Origin: Mesotaenium endlicherianum
Taxonomy: Eukaryota > Streptophyta > Zygnematophyceae > Zygnematales > Mesotaeniaceae
Reading direction: 5' to 3'
Assembly (NCBI GenBank): GCA_009602735.1
Contig: WELA01008032.1
Coordinates: 1 to 64,000 of the forward strand
Length of the DNA: 64,000 nucleotides
Each line of letters begins with the position of its first letter. The stretch's first letter is position 1. This document shows positions 11,201 to 24,000 of this stretch, piece after piece. The notes below the pieces were generated by a model, which saw nothing but the letters and a program-made list of their open reading frames with translations, did not search any database and was not told the origin of the DNA. Made by a program: the position numbers and the translations under genes.

Positions 11201-14200
11201 CATGGCAGAGATGGAGAGAGGCAGGTGGAGGCTGCGGGAGGGGCGCATGAAGACGAGGACGGTTTTAGAAGGAGGGCGCAACACTTGGCAGAACCCAGTG
11301 CTGCGGGCAGTGCAGGCAGGCCTAGGGAGCACAGCAGCAGGTATGATGCACGGGGAACAGGGGGTGGGGGGGTCATGTACCAGGAGAGGGGTAGGGGGCG
11401 TGAGAGAGAGAACGAGCAGAGAGCACCAGAGGGAGGGAGCCGAAAACGGAGGGAGGACTCGGGGGAGGAAGCGTGGGAGGAGCGGGTGGAACCACGCAGC
11501 GCTGCGCGCGTGGCAGAGGAGTATGCTGCACGCAGGCACGCCAGGCAGCAGCAGCAGCAGCAGCGCCATGTGGGGCACATGCAGGAGCAGCGTCCCCCTC
11601 CCCCTTATGACTTGTTGATGCCTCATCACCACCCTGCACATCCTCATGCACAAGCACATGCGCACGCACACGCACACCCGCACGATCTCAGGTATTGCGC
11701 TTTACGTTCTGCTATATATGCCTACCTTTTCATCCGCGTGGGAGCTGGCTTCTGAATTATCTTGTTTTTAGTGTGCTGTAGTTCAAGTCTTTTGTCGCTC
11801 GCTCTTGGTAGAGCTTTTCGCCTCCTGTTTGCACGTGGTGGAGGGCTACCTGGCCTTCAAAAATGCTGCACAAGGGCACGTGGCACTTCCCTCTTATTGA
11901 AACAAGCAGCGTGCTGTATGGCTGCTCACTTGTGTGCTTTGAAGCACTAGGAAAAAGGGGCAGAAGGAGCTGGTGCACAGGCACTCTACAAAAGAAAGAC
12001 TTACGAATCACGAGAGAGGGGCTTTGCATCCCGGGGGGGATCTTGTGACAGGTACGGTCGCCACTACGCTCACGCTGGCCTGCCTTACGAGGGGATGGGG
12101 GGTCAAAGGTTCCCCTCGTATCATGCTATGGAACTGGAAGAGGGCAGCGAAATGACGGACAGGCGGCGGCAGCAGCATGACATGGGGCCTCCGCCGTATC
12201 CAGAGCTTGAAGAGAGGAGGCGCGCCAAGTCCGGGAGCCCCGGGCGCTCTCATGACAGGGACGCCTTTTATGAGGAGGAGAGGAGGCCGCGGTCGAGGTC
12301 AGGCAACGGCGATGGGCAGAGGGACCTGCAGGTTTTTGAAGGCGACGAGGACGACGGCATGGGCAATGGCAGAGTGGAGGCGATGCAGGCAGGCACGGGC
12401 ACAGACAGGGGGGCTGCCAAGGGTCATAGCGCCAGCCCTGCTAATAACGGTGCCGGAGGTGCTCAGTCTGCCGGGCGGTCGCTCTCTCCTCCTGCTCTGC
12501 CAGATGGCAGAAGCCCAGCACCCTCTGCTGCCCGCAACAGGCGGGGCAGCAAGGGCGAGGGCCACGAGCCGAGTGTGAGCAGCAGCAGCGGCACCCTTGG
12601 GAGGGCGCCTCGTAGGGCGGCTGACCAGGGGGGTGACGGGACACTAGGGGGGCCGCCACAGGGCGAGCTGTACAGCCCAGAGCGTAACGCAGCTGTAGTT
12701 GCAGCTGGATCTGGTAGACGAGGTGCCACCACCAGGAGAGCCGCAGAGCGGGGCAGCACAGAGAGGTCCCTGAGCCCGCGCTCACTGGCGGGTGCGCTGC
12801 GCAGCAGCAGCAGGGGGGGACAGCCCCCTCCTGGAGGTGGCGGGCCTGCTGAGCGTCCCCAGGGCGTGGACGAGATGTCCTCGTTTGCCAGTGGCGGCGG
12901 TGAGCGGCGCAAGAGGAGCAGCAGCAGGTCTGCCGCCGGTGGTGGCAACATCAACCACAGCCAGGCCATCAAGCCTCCCCCCCAGCTGGCGCCGCTACCG
13001 CCCTCCCTGGGCTTGCAGATGCCAGCGACCCATGCTGCGGCTGCTGCTGGTGCCGGTGCCGGTGCCGGTGCCAGTGCCGCAGATGCCGAAGCTGACGCTG
13101 ACGCTGACGTCCCTCCCTTCCACCGCGAGACTTCCCTGGAGTCCGAGCCAAGCAGCCTGCAGGGCGGGCCGAGGGGGGGTGGCATTGTAAAGCAGAGGCC
13201 CGGAGATCGGGGCCTGCTAGGTCCGGGCGAGCACTGGAGGCCCCCCCCCGGAGGAGGGGGAGGAGGAGGCCGGCCCGGGCTTGGGGGGGCCTGGGAGGAG
13301 CCAGGGCTGGGAGTACACCCTCCTATGGGCCCCGGAGTGGGAGTGGGAGGCGACGTCTTCCCCGGTTTTATGCCCTTTAATGGCCCAAGGCCGCCCGCAT
13401 TTGGCCCTGCCATGGGGCCTGGGGGGGGCGGCGTGTACCCCCCCCCGCATGTCATGATGTATGGCCCAGGGGGGCTCGGGGTTGGCGTACCGCCCGGCAG
13501 GGGCCATCCGGTCGAGATGGGCTTTGGGTTTGAGGGGGGGCTTGCAGGCATGCCGGATGGTAGGGGGCCGGGCATGAGTGGGCCTGCTTGGAGGGGGCCG
13601 GGCAGACAGGGAGGGCACTTCGGTGGTGGCTTCAGGCCCAGGGGGCCGGAGTTTGGGGGGCCTGGAGGAATGGACGCGTGGGATCGTCACCACCAGCCAC
13701 ACTGGGAGAGGGGTGGAGGGCCCCCCTACAGGGGGGGCTGGGGAGACCACATGGGCCCGTGGGATGCTCGCGAGAGAGGCGGGGGGGGGCTCAGCCCGAT
13801 GCCAGGTGGCGGGCCGGGAGGAATGCGGTACCCCGGCTGGGGGCAAGGCCCCGGCATGGGCCCGTGGGATGAGGGAGCGAGAGAAGGGGAGGGCCTTGGG
13901 TTTGACGGAAAGCCGCTGCACATGGGCGGTCCAGGTGGCAGCCATGCAGGCCTCCATGGGGAGTTCCACGGGCGTCCTGGTGGGCCTGAGGGGCGGGAGC
14001 CGAAGCAGCGCAAGGGGGTAGGGGAGGACTTGCTCCTGGAAGGAGGCGGAGCGGAGCAGCAGGTGGGGGCTCCCCCGGGTGGCGCTGCGGGAGGGCCAAG
14101 AGGCGGCGATGGCGGCCGCGGCAGGGAAGGAGAGGGGCCCTCCAAGGGAGCAGGCCAGACCAAAGGTGCGCTGGCTGCCCTGAGGGCTCTCCTAGTGCGC

Positions 14201-16631
14201 CTGCCCGTGTCCTGGCAACTTGCTGGGAAAGAAATGCGCGCACGCTACCAGGAGCTTGTGCCTGTTCTGCCTGGTGACGTGGACGGCGACGTCTTTGATG
14301 ATGGAGAAGGAGAAGAGGAGGAGGAGATGTCTTCCATGACCGAGGCGGAGACTCCAGAGAGCCCCACGGTGAGTGGGACGCGCACAACTTCTCGCTTAAC
14401 CGCCCTTATCTCATGCTCTCTCTCTCTCTCTCTGTGTTCAAGTGGCGTGAGTAAACAGGTCGCATGCCTGGCATGTGAGTACGCTCCGTCTATGTATGTT
14501 CTGGTCGTACAGGTCATGTATTGTTTCTCCACCTGCAAGGAGACGAGGTGGAGTCCACAAAAGTCATCGGCTGCATAGCTGGCAAATAGCTGCTCAATTG
14601 TTGCAGCTGGGCTAGCAGCTACACTGGCCTATGTGGAACTCTGTATGCACCTGAAAGGGTTGACCATGACAGGGACGTTCCCTTGCCGCTTGCCTCTTGC
14701 ATGAGCCTGCTTGGATTTATGCAAGTGGGTGGGGCCAATTCATGCCACTCAAGAGAAGGGGTCTAAGGTGGGGTGTGTGGCAGGCGGGACAGAGGTTGGT
14801 GCCTGCTGCTGTTGCTGCTGCATCTGCTGTGACTTCCGAGGTATATTTTGCGATGCCGACTGCCCTCCCCCTCTATCCGTCCTCCAGTGTTGCGCAGACA
14901 GTGCCAGTGTATATCTATACGCACATTGCATTTCACTTAACCAAATACATCTCCACGTGTCTTTACTTTAATTGTCCACGGCCACCCTATCATGACACCC
15001 TGAAGGGCGCCTTGCTGCTGTTGCCGGGTGCGTTGGTCGAGACAGCATGTGGGACCGCCAGGTCATGGCTTCCTGTGTAACGTTTGACCTGACTTGATAC
15101 TATCATGTGGGCATTCCCTCTCTCGCAGGCACTGAAGGCTGCAATGGCGTTGTACACCCAGCCAGAGAGGGAAGGCCGGGTGCAGGCGTCAGCCGTGGGG
15201 TCGTTCATCCTGTCCTTTGAGCCCCCCAAAGTGTCTGCTGCGTTCCTGGCTGAGACATCAGGAGCCGCACAGCCAGCAGCAGCAGCATCCTCCTTGGAGG
15301 CTGCTGCTGCCCAACCCGCTGGCAGTTTGCTCATTGCTGACGGGCATGGCAATGGTGCGTCGGATGATGAGAAGCTCCTCCTTTCCGACCCTGCGGACGA
15401 AGGGCCTCCTCCTGCTCCTCTGGGAGAGGCCAACGAGGACGCGGACAACGGCGCCGTCGGAATGGAGTTTGAGATGGAAGTGGGAGCTCAAGAGGAGGCC
15501 GATGAGACTTCTGCTGCCGCTGCGGCTGCTGCTGGGGCGGCGGCGGTAGCGGCCGCCTCGCCCTCGTTGGCAGAGGCAGGGGACACACTAGCAGTAACTG
15601 AGAGGGCAGGCTCTGCAGGATTGGGTGGTGAAAGGACGCAAGCTCGTCCCAGAAGCGAGGTGGTAGGGGAAGGCAGCTTCCCTGGGGGCTTGGATCCCTC
15701 AAGAGTGGCAGCAGATCAACAAGTGCAGGGAGAGGAGCTTCCAGGGGCTGCCATGGAGCAGGCTCGTGAGGAGGACGCAGTCATGGCGGACGTCGGTCCA
15801 GCACAGCCCCTGGCTGGAGGATCCGCAGCCCGGGGGGATTTGACGGAGGCTGAGGCTGGGGACAAGGCTCCAGAGGCGGCGGCAGCGGCGACGCCGGCTG
15901 CGGAAGCCGAGGAGGTGGTCCAGGGATTAGATGCGTATGGGGAGGAGCTGGCGGACGACGTGTGGCTGGATGAGGAGCCGCTCATAGTTGAGCTCCAGGC
16001 AGATGAGGAGACCCCCCTCTCTGCTGGGGCTTCAGCAGCTGGAGCTGCAGGTGGGGGGCCTGCGGGAGAATGCGCAAATGGAGGCGTGGGGCTCCCTGGT
16101 GCTCTGCTGCATGGCGACGCGCCTGCCGGTTATCTGCCAGCAGAGGATGCTATGGCTGTTGGAGGAAGGGGGACTACGAGAGATTCTCCAGCAGCTGAGC
16201 TGGACTTAACAGAAGGAGACGGCGAGGTGGGCGCGTCCGCGACAGCTGATGGCCGCTTGCAGAAGCATGATTTCCCGCTTGAAAGCAAAGAAAATGGCGG
16301 GATACATGGAGACACAGTGGCTGCGGTAGCAATTGCTGCTGCTCCTGAGATTTCAGGTGCAGAAGTTGTGAGAGGGGGAGAGCGCTGCACGGTGGTCGAT
16401 GGCCAGGACACAGTGAGCCTGGAGATGGCGGATGTGCAGCCGGACGCGATCACTGTGACTGGTAGGAGGGGCAAGAGGGGGCAGCGGAGGAGCACTAGCG
16501 GGAAAGAGTCGAAGCTTCCCGAATCTCCTCTGGTGGAGGCCACAGAAGCTGCCGTGCAGGAGTCCCCGAGAGCTCCCCCAAAAGTGACGCCAAAGCCAAC
16601 TCGAACGTCAAGTAGGAAAAAGAAGAGATAA
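8227..16631 (+). CDS. Large RS/RE-rich nuclear protein, possibly ZC3H13/FLACC-like (4 exons)
   Basis: Four exons, 8227-9949, 10539-11691, 12052-14368 and 15129-16631, join with matching phases (1, 2, 0) at GT/AG sites and give 2231 residues. An in-frame TGA 12 bases upstream supports the start. Exon 1 encodes a charged Arg/Asp/Glu/Lys region; exon 2 opens with a helical segment (ELERELEKRIRRRRED) followed by Arg/Glu-rich sequence and a His tract; exon 3 is Gly/Pro/Met-rich, ending in an acidic patch (GDVFDDGEGEEEEEM); exon 4 is Ala/Glu-rich with a basic tail (TSSRKKKR) that could act as a nuclear signal. From memory, the ELERELEKRIRRR segment and overall layout resemble plant ZC3H13/FLACC-like proteins, which tether the m6A writer complex. 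No enzymatic domain is seen. The gene structure is secure; the family assignment is tentative. Confidence 0.72.
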
Positions 16632-16999
16632 GCTCGCATCTGGCATCATAACAAATATGTTTCGCCGGATAAACTCTAGGCCCGAGATTTTTATCGCTCT
16701 TATCATAAAGAGACATTGAAGTCATTTTGTGCGCCACAGACTCTGCCTTTCTTCCGCATGCCAATAAATGGCCATGTGTCAACATTCATGTCTTCCAGCA
16801 TGCATAGACAAGTGCTGATTTGTTCAAAGGTAGCTGACTGTATTGAGGCTCAATTGTCTCCCACGAGGCTGCTACTGCCAGCAATGGCTTTGCATGCCGT
16901 GCTCCATAGCTCAGAGTCCTCTGATGGCCAGAAGGTACAACATGCATGTTGTATGCGCATACACATGTGACTCTCCTACATGATGCCAAAAACTTGCAA
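16632..16999. other. Convergent intergenic region
   Basis: 368 bp between the stops of two genes that run toward each other. It must hold the 3' ends of both transcripts. No further gene is seen. Confidence 0.6.
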
Positions 17000-18459
17000 T
17001 CAAACAGTACGTTTTTTGACAAATAAAGTCTCCGCGCGACTCCCAGGAGGGGGCCGAATGTGAGGAAGAAACCATGAGATGGGGTGACCCTTCCCAAATA
17101 TCCTCCTAAAGTTGGTCACGGTCGTGTTTGAAGCCCTTGGGCCTTGGCTCACATCTCCTTCTGTGTACTGCGGATTACTTTGTAACGACTCTATGTAACT
17201 GAAACCGGAAGCTATGAGCCTCAATTGCTGCACTAAGAGGAAGCCTACGCCTATGGCCGTGGAGATGCCAGCAACGGTGAGATATAGCAGCGCTACAGCC
17301 TTGGAGGATAGAGCATACTGCAGCTGTAGGAGGCTCTTGATGGCAGCGATTGCCATGCCCCCAGCCCCAAACGAGAGGGCGTAGGGGGGAGCCTCCTTGA
17401 GACTCGCCAGCGACGGCCACAAGCGAGAGAAGGCGAGGCTTGCCATGATGGGCACGTAGATGCAGCTCAAGAAGGCGAAGAAGAGGAACAACACAAAGTG
17501 CCGCTGGTTGTTCGCTCCCACACAGTTCCCGATCTGCCGCATACACATCATCACACAAGCACAATCAGGGACGAGCTCACCCTGCTCACAGAACAGCGTT
17601 CGGTATTTCTACACACAGGACAATATGAGGCATAGCTCGCAGGCCTGAGTCTAACACAGGAAGATGGTGGCTTTGTGGGGACAAGCACTTTGCACACAAT
17701 TGAGCACCTCCACTCTGCATGAGCGGTTGCCCAAACACAACCTCACGTGGGGTTATGTGGTCCAATAGTAATAATAGCCACCAATGCAATCCAAACCCCC
17801 GAAATATTGAAGGGCTAACCTGCCCTTGATCGCTGCTGAACTCAATATTGCTGAGAAGGACGAGGCGACCACACGCATATTGCCACGTAGCACGTGCTTA
17901 CAGACAACGTCATCAGACCATCGGACTACACTGTCGTGTGGAAATGTCCAGGCAAGAGGGACTCAAGAAAACAAGACATACTAGCGTGCAGCTTCACGAG
18001 AGTCACGAGGCACCTACACAGACTCATGAAGGAGGTCCTTCCTAAACTAATTCATCTCAAATGGCATATGCCAACCTAAGTGCAGACATTCTTGGGCTGG
18101 CAACTTCTATGATGCAAACAATATCCTCCGACAGCAAGCAGAAGGAATCCGCAATTACAGCAGGAACTTGTGCCACAACGCAATTATCTAACTGGATGCA
18201 GCAGCTAAGACCTCATTGAACGTGCCAGCAATCTTTCCGACCATGCAGCCGAGAACATCGTGGGGGACGTGCTCGTAAGAGACCAACTGCTCAAAGAGAC
18301 AACCATTCCCTCTTCTACTCTTTGACTGTCTCGTGCCCATCCCAGTGCTTACCCCGAGCCTGCAAAACTGAAGATGATCCTCGCGGAGCGAAGGGGAGGC
18401 ACAATGGAAGGGAGCAAGTAATGGAGGCGCTGTCGCGTGGACACCACTTCACACGCGCA

Positions 18460-18524
<65 letters not shown>

Positions 18525-19837
18525 GGAGAGGGGCTAAGTGGAGCCTACAAAGGGGCAGTGGTGGTCCATGTCGAGCACACAGGCTCTGCACACGCGGCAG
18601 TGGTGGGCGTGCGGCGGCTTGGGCTTCTCACAGAGCTCGCAGAACGTGTGCTCCTGCAGGGACGCCCGCGGCACCTTGTCGACGAATCCCCACTCCACGG
18701 GGTGGGGCTTGCCCGCGTCAAAGCAGGCGCACGCGACGAAGTTGAAGAGGGTGTTGACGCTGAGGAGCACTGTGAGGGCCGTCTGCAGCACCAGGGGATA
18801 GCCCCTGGGGCACACATAGGGGAAGGTTGTCCACACCCCAACGCCTGACAGAGCCAGAGTGACGGCAGCAGCAGGCGAGTACTCACAATCAGGACCACAG
18901 CAGAGGAAGCAAGAGAGGCTTTTAGGTTCCCCTGGAGAAGGGAGGGCAGTGGTACTGCTCAGGGGAACTGCTTCAGTCGCGCACGCTCCTCACGGCCTCG
19001 GCAGTGAGCGCCCTCTCCCGTGCCGCCTCCTGCGGCTTGGCTTGGGTCGTGCCTCTGACCCTGACCCTGTGACACTCAGAATGCGGATGCAGCTCGCCAA
19101 ATTACTTTCTGCTTGCTCACTCTAAGTCGAGCACAAATCCGTGCCAGATGCAAGTGACATTCCTTACAAGACTGGGACGCCTCTTGACCTCGACCACCTC
19201 CAAATTTATTTGCTTCTTGAACATTGTTCACCAACAACTTCCACACGTTGTAGTTGCTGGTGGTATGAAAGAGCACCAGCATACAGCATGGCAGCGACGC
19301 ACCACCCACCTCTCTTTGCAACCCCCGCAAAAAGTGAAGAACCGGGCAACTTAGAGAGGACCGCTCATGTTTTAGACGCGAACAAGCCCAGCTACAAGCC
19401 ATGGAGTGAGACGGGAGGGTGCAGGATCATGCAGTCTAACGGCAATGCTGACTTTGTAATTTCTTTCTCACATTGAATTGACTCAAGGATTGACCACAGC
19501 AGCCTGCACAAGTACCTATTATGGAGCATATGAGGACTAGGACCAGGGACACGATGATGAGGTCGCGAATGTTGTAGAATCGTGGACAGTATTGCGGCCT
19601 CTTCCAATAGCATCCTCGCACTGATGCTTCTTGGTTCACTGCCCCGCAGTATCCGCATTTGAAGACGGGGGAGTAGCTGGGCAGGGTGAGGCACAAGCCG
19701 CACCCCCAGCAGATGACCTCACAAGTCATCGACTTGTCCTCTACATTCTCGTCCGATCTCCCATCGCCCAGAACCTCAGCCTGTGCCCCTCCAATAAGCT
19801 CTTCTGTGACCACCATTAAAGATGACAGAGATACCAT
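17000..19837 (-). CDS. DHHC-type protein S-acyltransferase (3 exons)
   Basis: Exons 19837-19516, 18844-18549 and 17533-17000 join with agreeing phases (1, 0) to give 383 residues. The enzyme transfers palmitate from its own cysteine to protein cysteines at membranes. Residues 43-64 hold a zinc-ribbon-like CWGC...CGYC pair, typical of the plant PAT subgroup with a LITAF/LSD1-like N-terminus. Hydrophobic helices lie at about 92-108, 125-150, 216-240 and in the C-terminal third. The cysteine-rich domain (about 175-206) contains [18 protein letters not shown] and the catalytic DHHC at about 201-204, followed by CPFIGNCVGA across the exon 2/3 junction. The length suits the family. Exon 2 ends 25 bp before an AG/AC microsatellite in intron 2. 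Confidence 0.92.
18459..18523. repeat. (AC)n(AG)n compound microsatellite
   Basis: An AC run at 18459-18476 passes directly into an AG run at 18477-18523. It lies in intron 2 of the S-acyltransferase gene, just downstream of the exon 2 donor. On the transcribed (minus) strand it reads CT then GT repeats. Confidence 0.95.
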
Positions 19838-21028
19838 GTGCGGCGGAACTACATACGACGAGAACTCTCATTGAGAAAGATGTACTTTATTCTTGGTGCT
19901 CATGTGTTTGACTCATCGCGCATAAGTTTTCGGCCAGATACATACAAAAGTCAGTTGTTGCCATGAGCAACGCCATCAAATTGCAAGTAGTCACACTCGT
20001 GATAACTTATAATTCATGCCTTCCCCAAATGCTTGCAGTGGCTCCATCACATTTTCCCTATCCATTGTACTAAAGGACTTTGATACTACTGGTGCTCCAT
20101 TACCGAGATTGAGTCGACCAGAAATTGATGGCTTTATGCCTTTCTGAAACATCTGACGCCATTGCTTCATCCACTTCAGAAAGTGATGGGCATAATTACA
20201 ACTGAATAGTACCTCACTAGAAGCATTTGAAGATGATGGATGCCGCAGCGCCATGTGTCCAAAACGAGTGTTTTTCCCCTCAGTTGAAACTCAGACGTCA
20301 CCACGAGCTTAAAAGGTTTACGGCCGGTGGAGACCTTGCTTAAGAAGAGCCACACAGGAAACAAGCTGTTATTCTTCTTCCGTGGAGAGTATGATGCAAC
20401 ACGAGGTGCTTCTCTTCAAGATGAAAAAGCGTGTGCTGGTCTGTTTCTACCCGACTTACGCCCCCAATAGCGACCTCGAATTAGCGACACATGGATAATG
20501 ACAAAGCCGTGATTACCACTCTCCTAAAATGCAAAGCAAGAGTCATCAGATACATTGCTTCTCAACATTACTTTAACGAGATGTTTAAGTCGTGTGCAAT
20601 ATTATTAATTCTATGATCAGCCACTCACCCACTACAATGAACTTCCACAATAAATCTAGTGATGTTTGTGTCGCACCTCTGATGTCACCAAAAGGAAAAC
20701 AAACCCAGTGTTGGAGGTTGAGTTTGTGATCATCCTCAATGTTGCACTACAAAATGCATTGTCACCACTATATGAAGGTCAAGCACGATAGTCAGATTGT
20801 GCTTCAGAGATAAGAAGCATAGGTATCTCCTACATAATCCCAAATGGTACTTTGATCAGACTATGATCTACTCACATATTCAATGGCAAACTTTCCCCTC
20901 ATAATTGATTCACACTCTACATAAATAGGTTGTCCAAGCTGAAATATGCGATTTTACTCACACTAGCACTAGATGGCACACTAAAAAATAAAGATGCTGA
21001 TGAATGGTGTCAAAGTGACTTTCATCGG
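19838..21028. other. Intergenic between S-acyltransferase 5' end and SUVH4 3' end
   Basis: About 1.2 kb, AT-rich, with no recognised gene. It should hold the promoter and 5' leader of the S-acyltransferase and the 3' untranslated region of the methyltransferase. Short AGCGACC-type motifs near 20468-20490 resemble those inside the MITE at 36693-36931. Confidence 0.5.
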
Positions 21029-24000
21029 CTAGTAGAGGCGGCCACGACAATTCCTGGTTTTGCAATTGCAAACCAGTTGCTTCACATTGCCATCATTGTC
21101 TTTGACGCTGTCCAGTTCGTAGTGGTAATCGTAGGTCAACTCCTGCACAACAGCAAAGCCAAGGTAAGAGGTCAACTCATCACAACCAGCTCAAATGCAG
21201 TGTCGAGAAGAAGGAAAGGCACGCCGTAATCATTGATCAATAATGAGCACTAGGTATTCACCCGGACCTTGGCTTCAAGGCCGCGCCAAGGCAAGACGGT
21301 GATTTTTGCATCTAGCGGAAGTTAAAAACACAAAACTCAGGTGCATTGCCTATACGACCTGCTAATTGGCCTACAAACTGCTCCTGCAAGAGGGGGGTTG
21401 TAGCATCACGTGCTGCTGAACACGAAGTCGCAACTTTGTATTATAACTGTGGAACATGTGCGATTCTACCACTTATTGGAGGTGAAGAAGGTACGTAAAG
21501 CCACCTACTTGCTAAAGCATAGAACCATAAACAAGTAAGGAGAAAGGATATGAGGATGGGACCATCTTGGCACAATCGAATTCTTGTGGTGGTTACTGAG
21601 AACTCATGTAGAATACGGTGACTGACTGCTTATCACACTTAGTGACTTCATCTAAGACATACGAGACGCCAGCTTTTGCATCAGGAGCAACTGCACAAGA
21701 AAGAGTACCCAGTATCATCACACTGACACCAGACCCCGACCCGGACTTCCTAAGCAGAGCCACGCACAGCATTGAAATGTGAACTTCACAAGTGAAACAA
21801 GCATCATAGTGGACTTCCTGAACCCATGAAAAGCTGTACACCACGTCAGAGTATAAGCTTCGAGGGAACAAGCATCACATTGAAGGAGTTAGACAGAAGC
21901 ACGGGAGGAGAGGGTGGCAAGCAGGGCCTCACAGTCATGGCGGGGATGTTCTTCATGGCCACCATGACAATGTGGGCCATGAGCGGGTCGGTCCCGTCCC
22001 ACAGCACAGGCTGCAGGAACAGGTTGGGGTCGCAGCTGTGGTTGATGAGGCACGCCACGCTACTCTTCAGGCTCCCATCAATAGCCCACTTGCAGTCTTC
22101 GCGGCCGTTCTTCGGTGCCTCCTCCTCCTCCTCCTCCTCCTCGTCGACCTCCTCCTCCTCCTCCCCCATGTCCTCTGCTTCTTCCTCTTGTCTGTCCCCT
22201 GCACTGCCTCTAATCGCTGGCACCTTCGGCGTGCCTCGGTTGGCACCGGCGCGGTCCTCGGGTGGGGGTTGTGGAATGCGGGCGATGCGGTAGACTTCAC
22301 TCTTGGCTTCCGCAGCTTTAACCCGCTTCTCCTGATCCACCCCGTGAGCAACTCAGATCGATCAGTATTGGAACGTCAGGTCATGACTCCTCCTTCTCCT
22401 CATTGAAGAAGGGCTGGCCTTGCCGAGCCACCGCACACCACATCCTCCAACTGGTCTCCGAGTAAGCACCCGGCGGGCTATCCTCCCAGCAGACTCCTCC
22501 TTCAGGATTGGTCCCCAGAAACATCTATCTATCACGGCTGTGTGCCTCACACACATCAGCCCGTTCATTTTCCATCCTGGATCCATGGTGCTCCCCAACT
22601 CGTAGGTCTCGTCCTTCAGCCACAAGTTTCCAGCCGAAGCTTGATGCGCCCGCCTTGCCAATACAGAAGACAGGTCTTCTTTACTCGTAGCAGCAGCAGG
22701 GATCCCTCTCGAGGGGCATCGCAGTCGGCTATGGGCTCTTCATGGTTAGGTATGCTACACGGTTTAAATCCTTAATGTAAAAAAAACTGTCTCAATGTAT
22801 AGCTAAGAACGGTCAAAGTCTGTGAACTGAAAAACAATAAGAAGCAGAAGCAAGAGCCGACACCATCCATGCTTCTCACTCACTTGGCGAATGATTTTTA
22901 CTCATCCAAAGAAACAACCAACGGCCGTACCCCACATCCCAATGCAAGACAATGCTGGCATTGCCTTGTCAACCACTACAGTTCACTAGCATTGAAGTGT
23001 TAACCGGACAGAGGAGTTTGAGTCAACGAGTAAAGATGCGCACAAGCAAGACAACAAGCAACATACCAAGCATATTGAACGTCTTCGCAGACAAGCCCTT
23101 GACATAGAAGATTCCAAGAGTAGGTTATGAGTGCCCAGTTCCCGGTGCCCACCTCTTCGTCAAGCTCGTGATGCTGCGAGGCTTCATCCAGCTTGTACAT
23201 CACTGCGCGCTTGCAGACGTCGATGTCCATCACGTACTCGTCGCTCTTGAGCATGTGCAGCTGGCTCACGGGCCACAACCGACCGACGTACTCGCACACG
23301 TGAGCCCCCTGGGGAATGGAGTCCCACGAGCGCACCGCCCACCCCTTGTGCGCCGTCTTGAAGGCCTGCCAAGACAAGCCGCCGTCAGACCAGTAGCGAG
23401 TTAGTTGCACGTGCCTCATTCCCCACTCTGTGGACCACACAGAAAAGTGATGTTCAACACAAACTCTCTGCTCATACTCCGTTCGCCGTGAAATTGCTGC
23501 ATAGCTGAATAGGGCCTTGCGCCAATTCCCCTCGAGGCTAGACTCCACAAGTGGAGATACTCCTGAGCAACTTGAGGCTTCTTGCTGGCTCTCTGGTGAG
23601 ATTTTTAGCCACACCAAAGGCACACGTCCCGCAATAATCTTGTCCCCCTCTTATGTATCCAAAGCTGCACTCTCTAAAATCCTTTGAAATACAAGCTCAG
23701 CAACAGGAGCAGAAGTTTTAATATAATCTTATCCCCCTTGAGACAGTATATCTACAGTTAGCAATCTCCGACCCTTTCTTGTGGAGAAATTAAGCGACAG
23801 AATAAACGGTCCATGATGATCCTCGCATTAAATTCGTAAATACCCTTTGCAACAATTTGCCTCGCAAAAAAAGTCACCCAATAATCCATAGGGGCTTTCA
23901 CTCCAAAGAGGACCACAACAACATTCAATCACGCAGCATACACTGGGCAATTGCATGGTCTAAAAGTAAGGGCACAACCACCACACAACACTCAACACGT

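Noticed and set aside
10445-11683. Minus-strand ORF of 412 codons
   Set aside because: Antisense of exon 2 with Ser/Pro/Leu-rich low complexity; the plus-strand exon has matching splice phases on both sides.
12463-13575. Minus-strand Pro-rich ORF (370 codons)
   Set aside because: It is the antisense shadow of the Gly-rich exon 3; poly-Pro arises from complementing G-runs.
20930-21229. Plus-strand ORF with hydrophobic segment
   Set aside because: It overlaps, on the opposite strand, the last SUVH4 exon (21142-21029), which encodes the conserved ELTYDY and post-SET motifs.
22362-22661. Minus-strand 99-codon ORF between SUVH4 exons
   Set aside because: No similarity to SET sequence; the exons on either side already join in phase without it.
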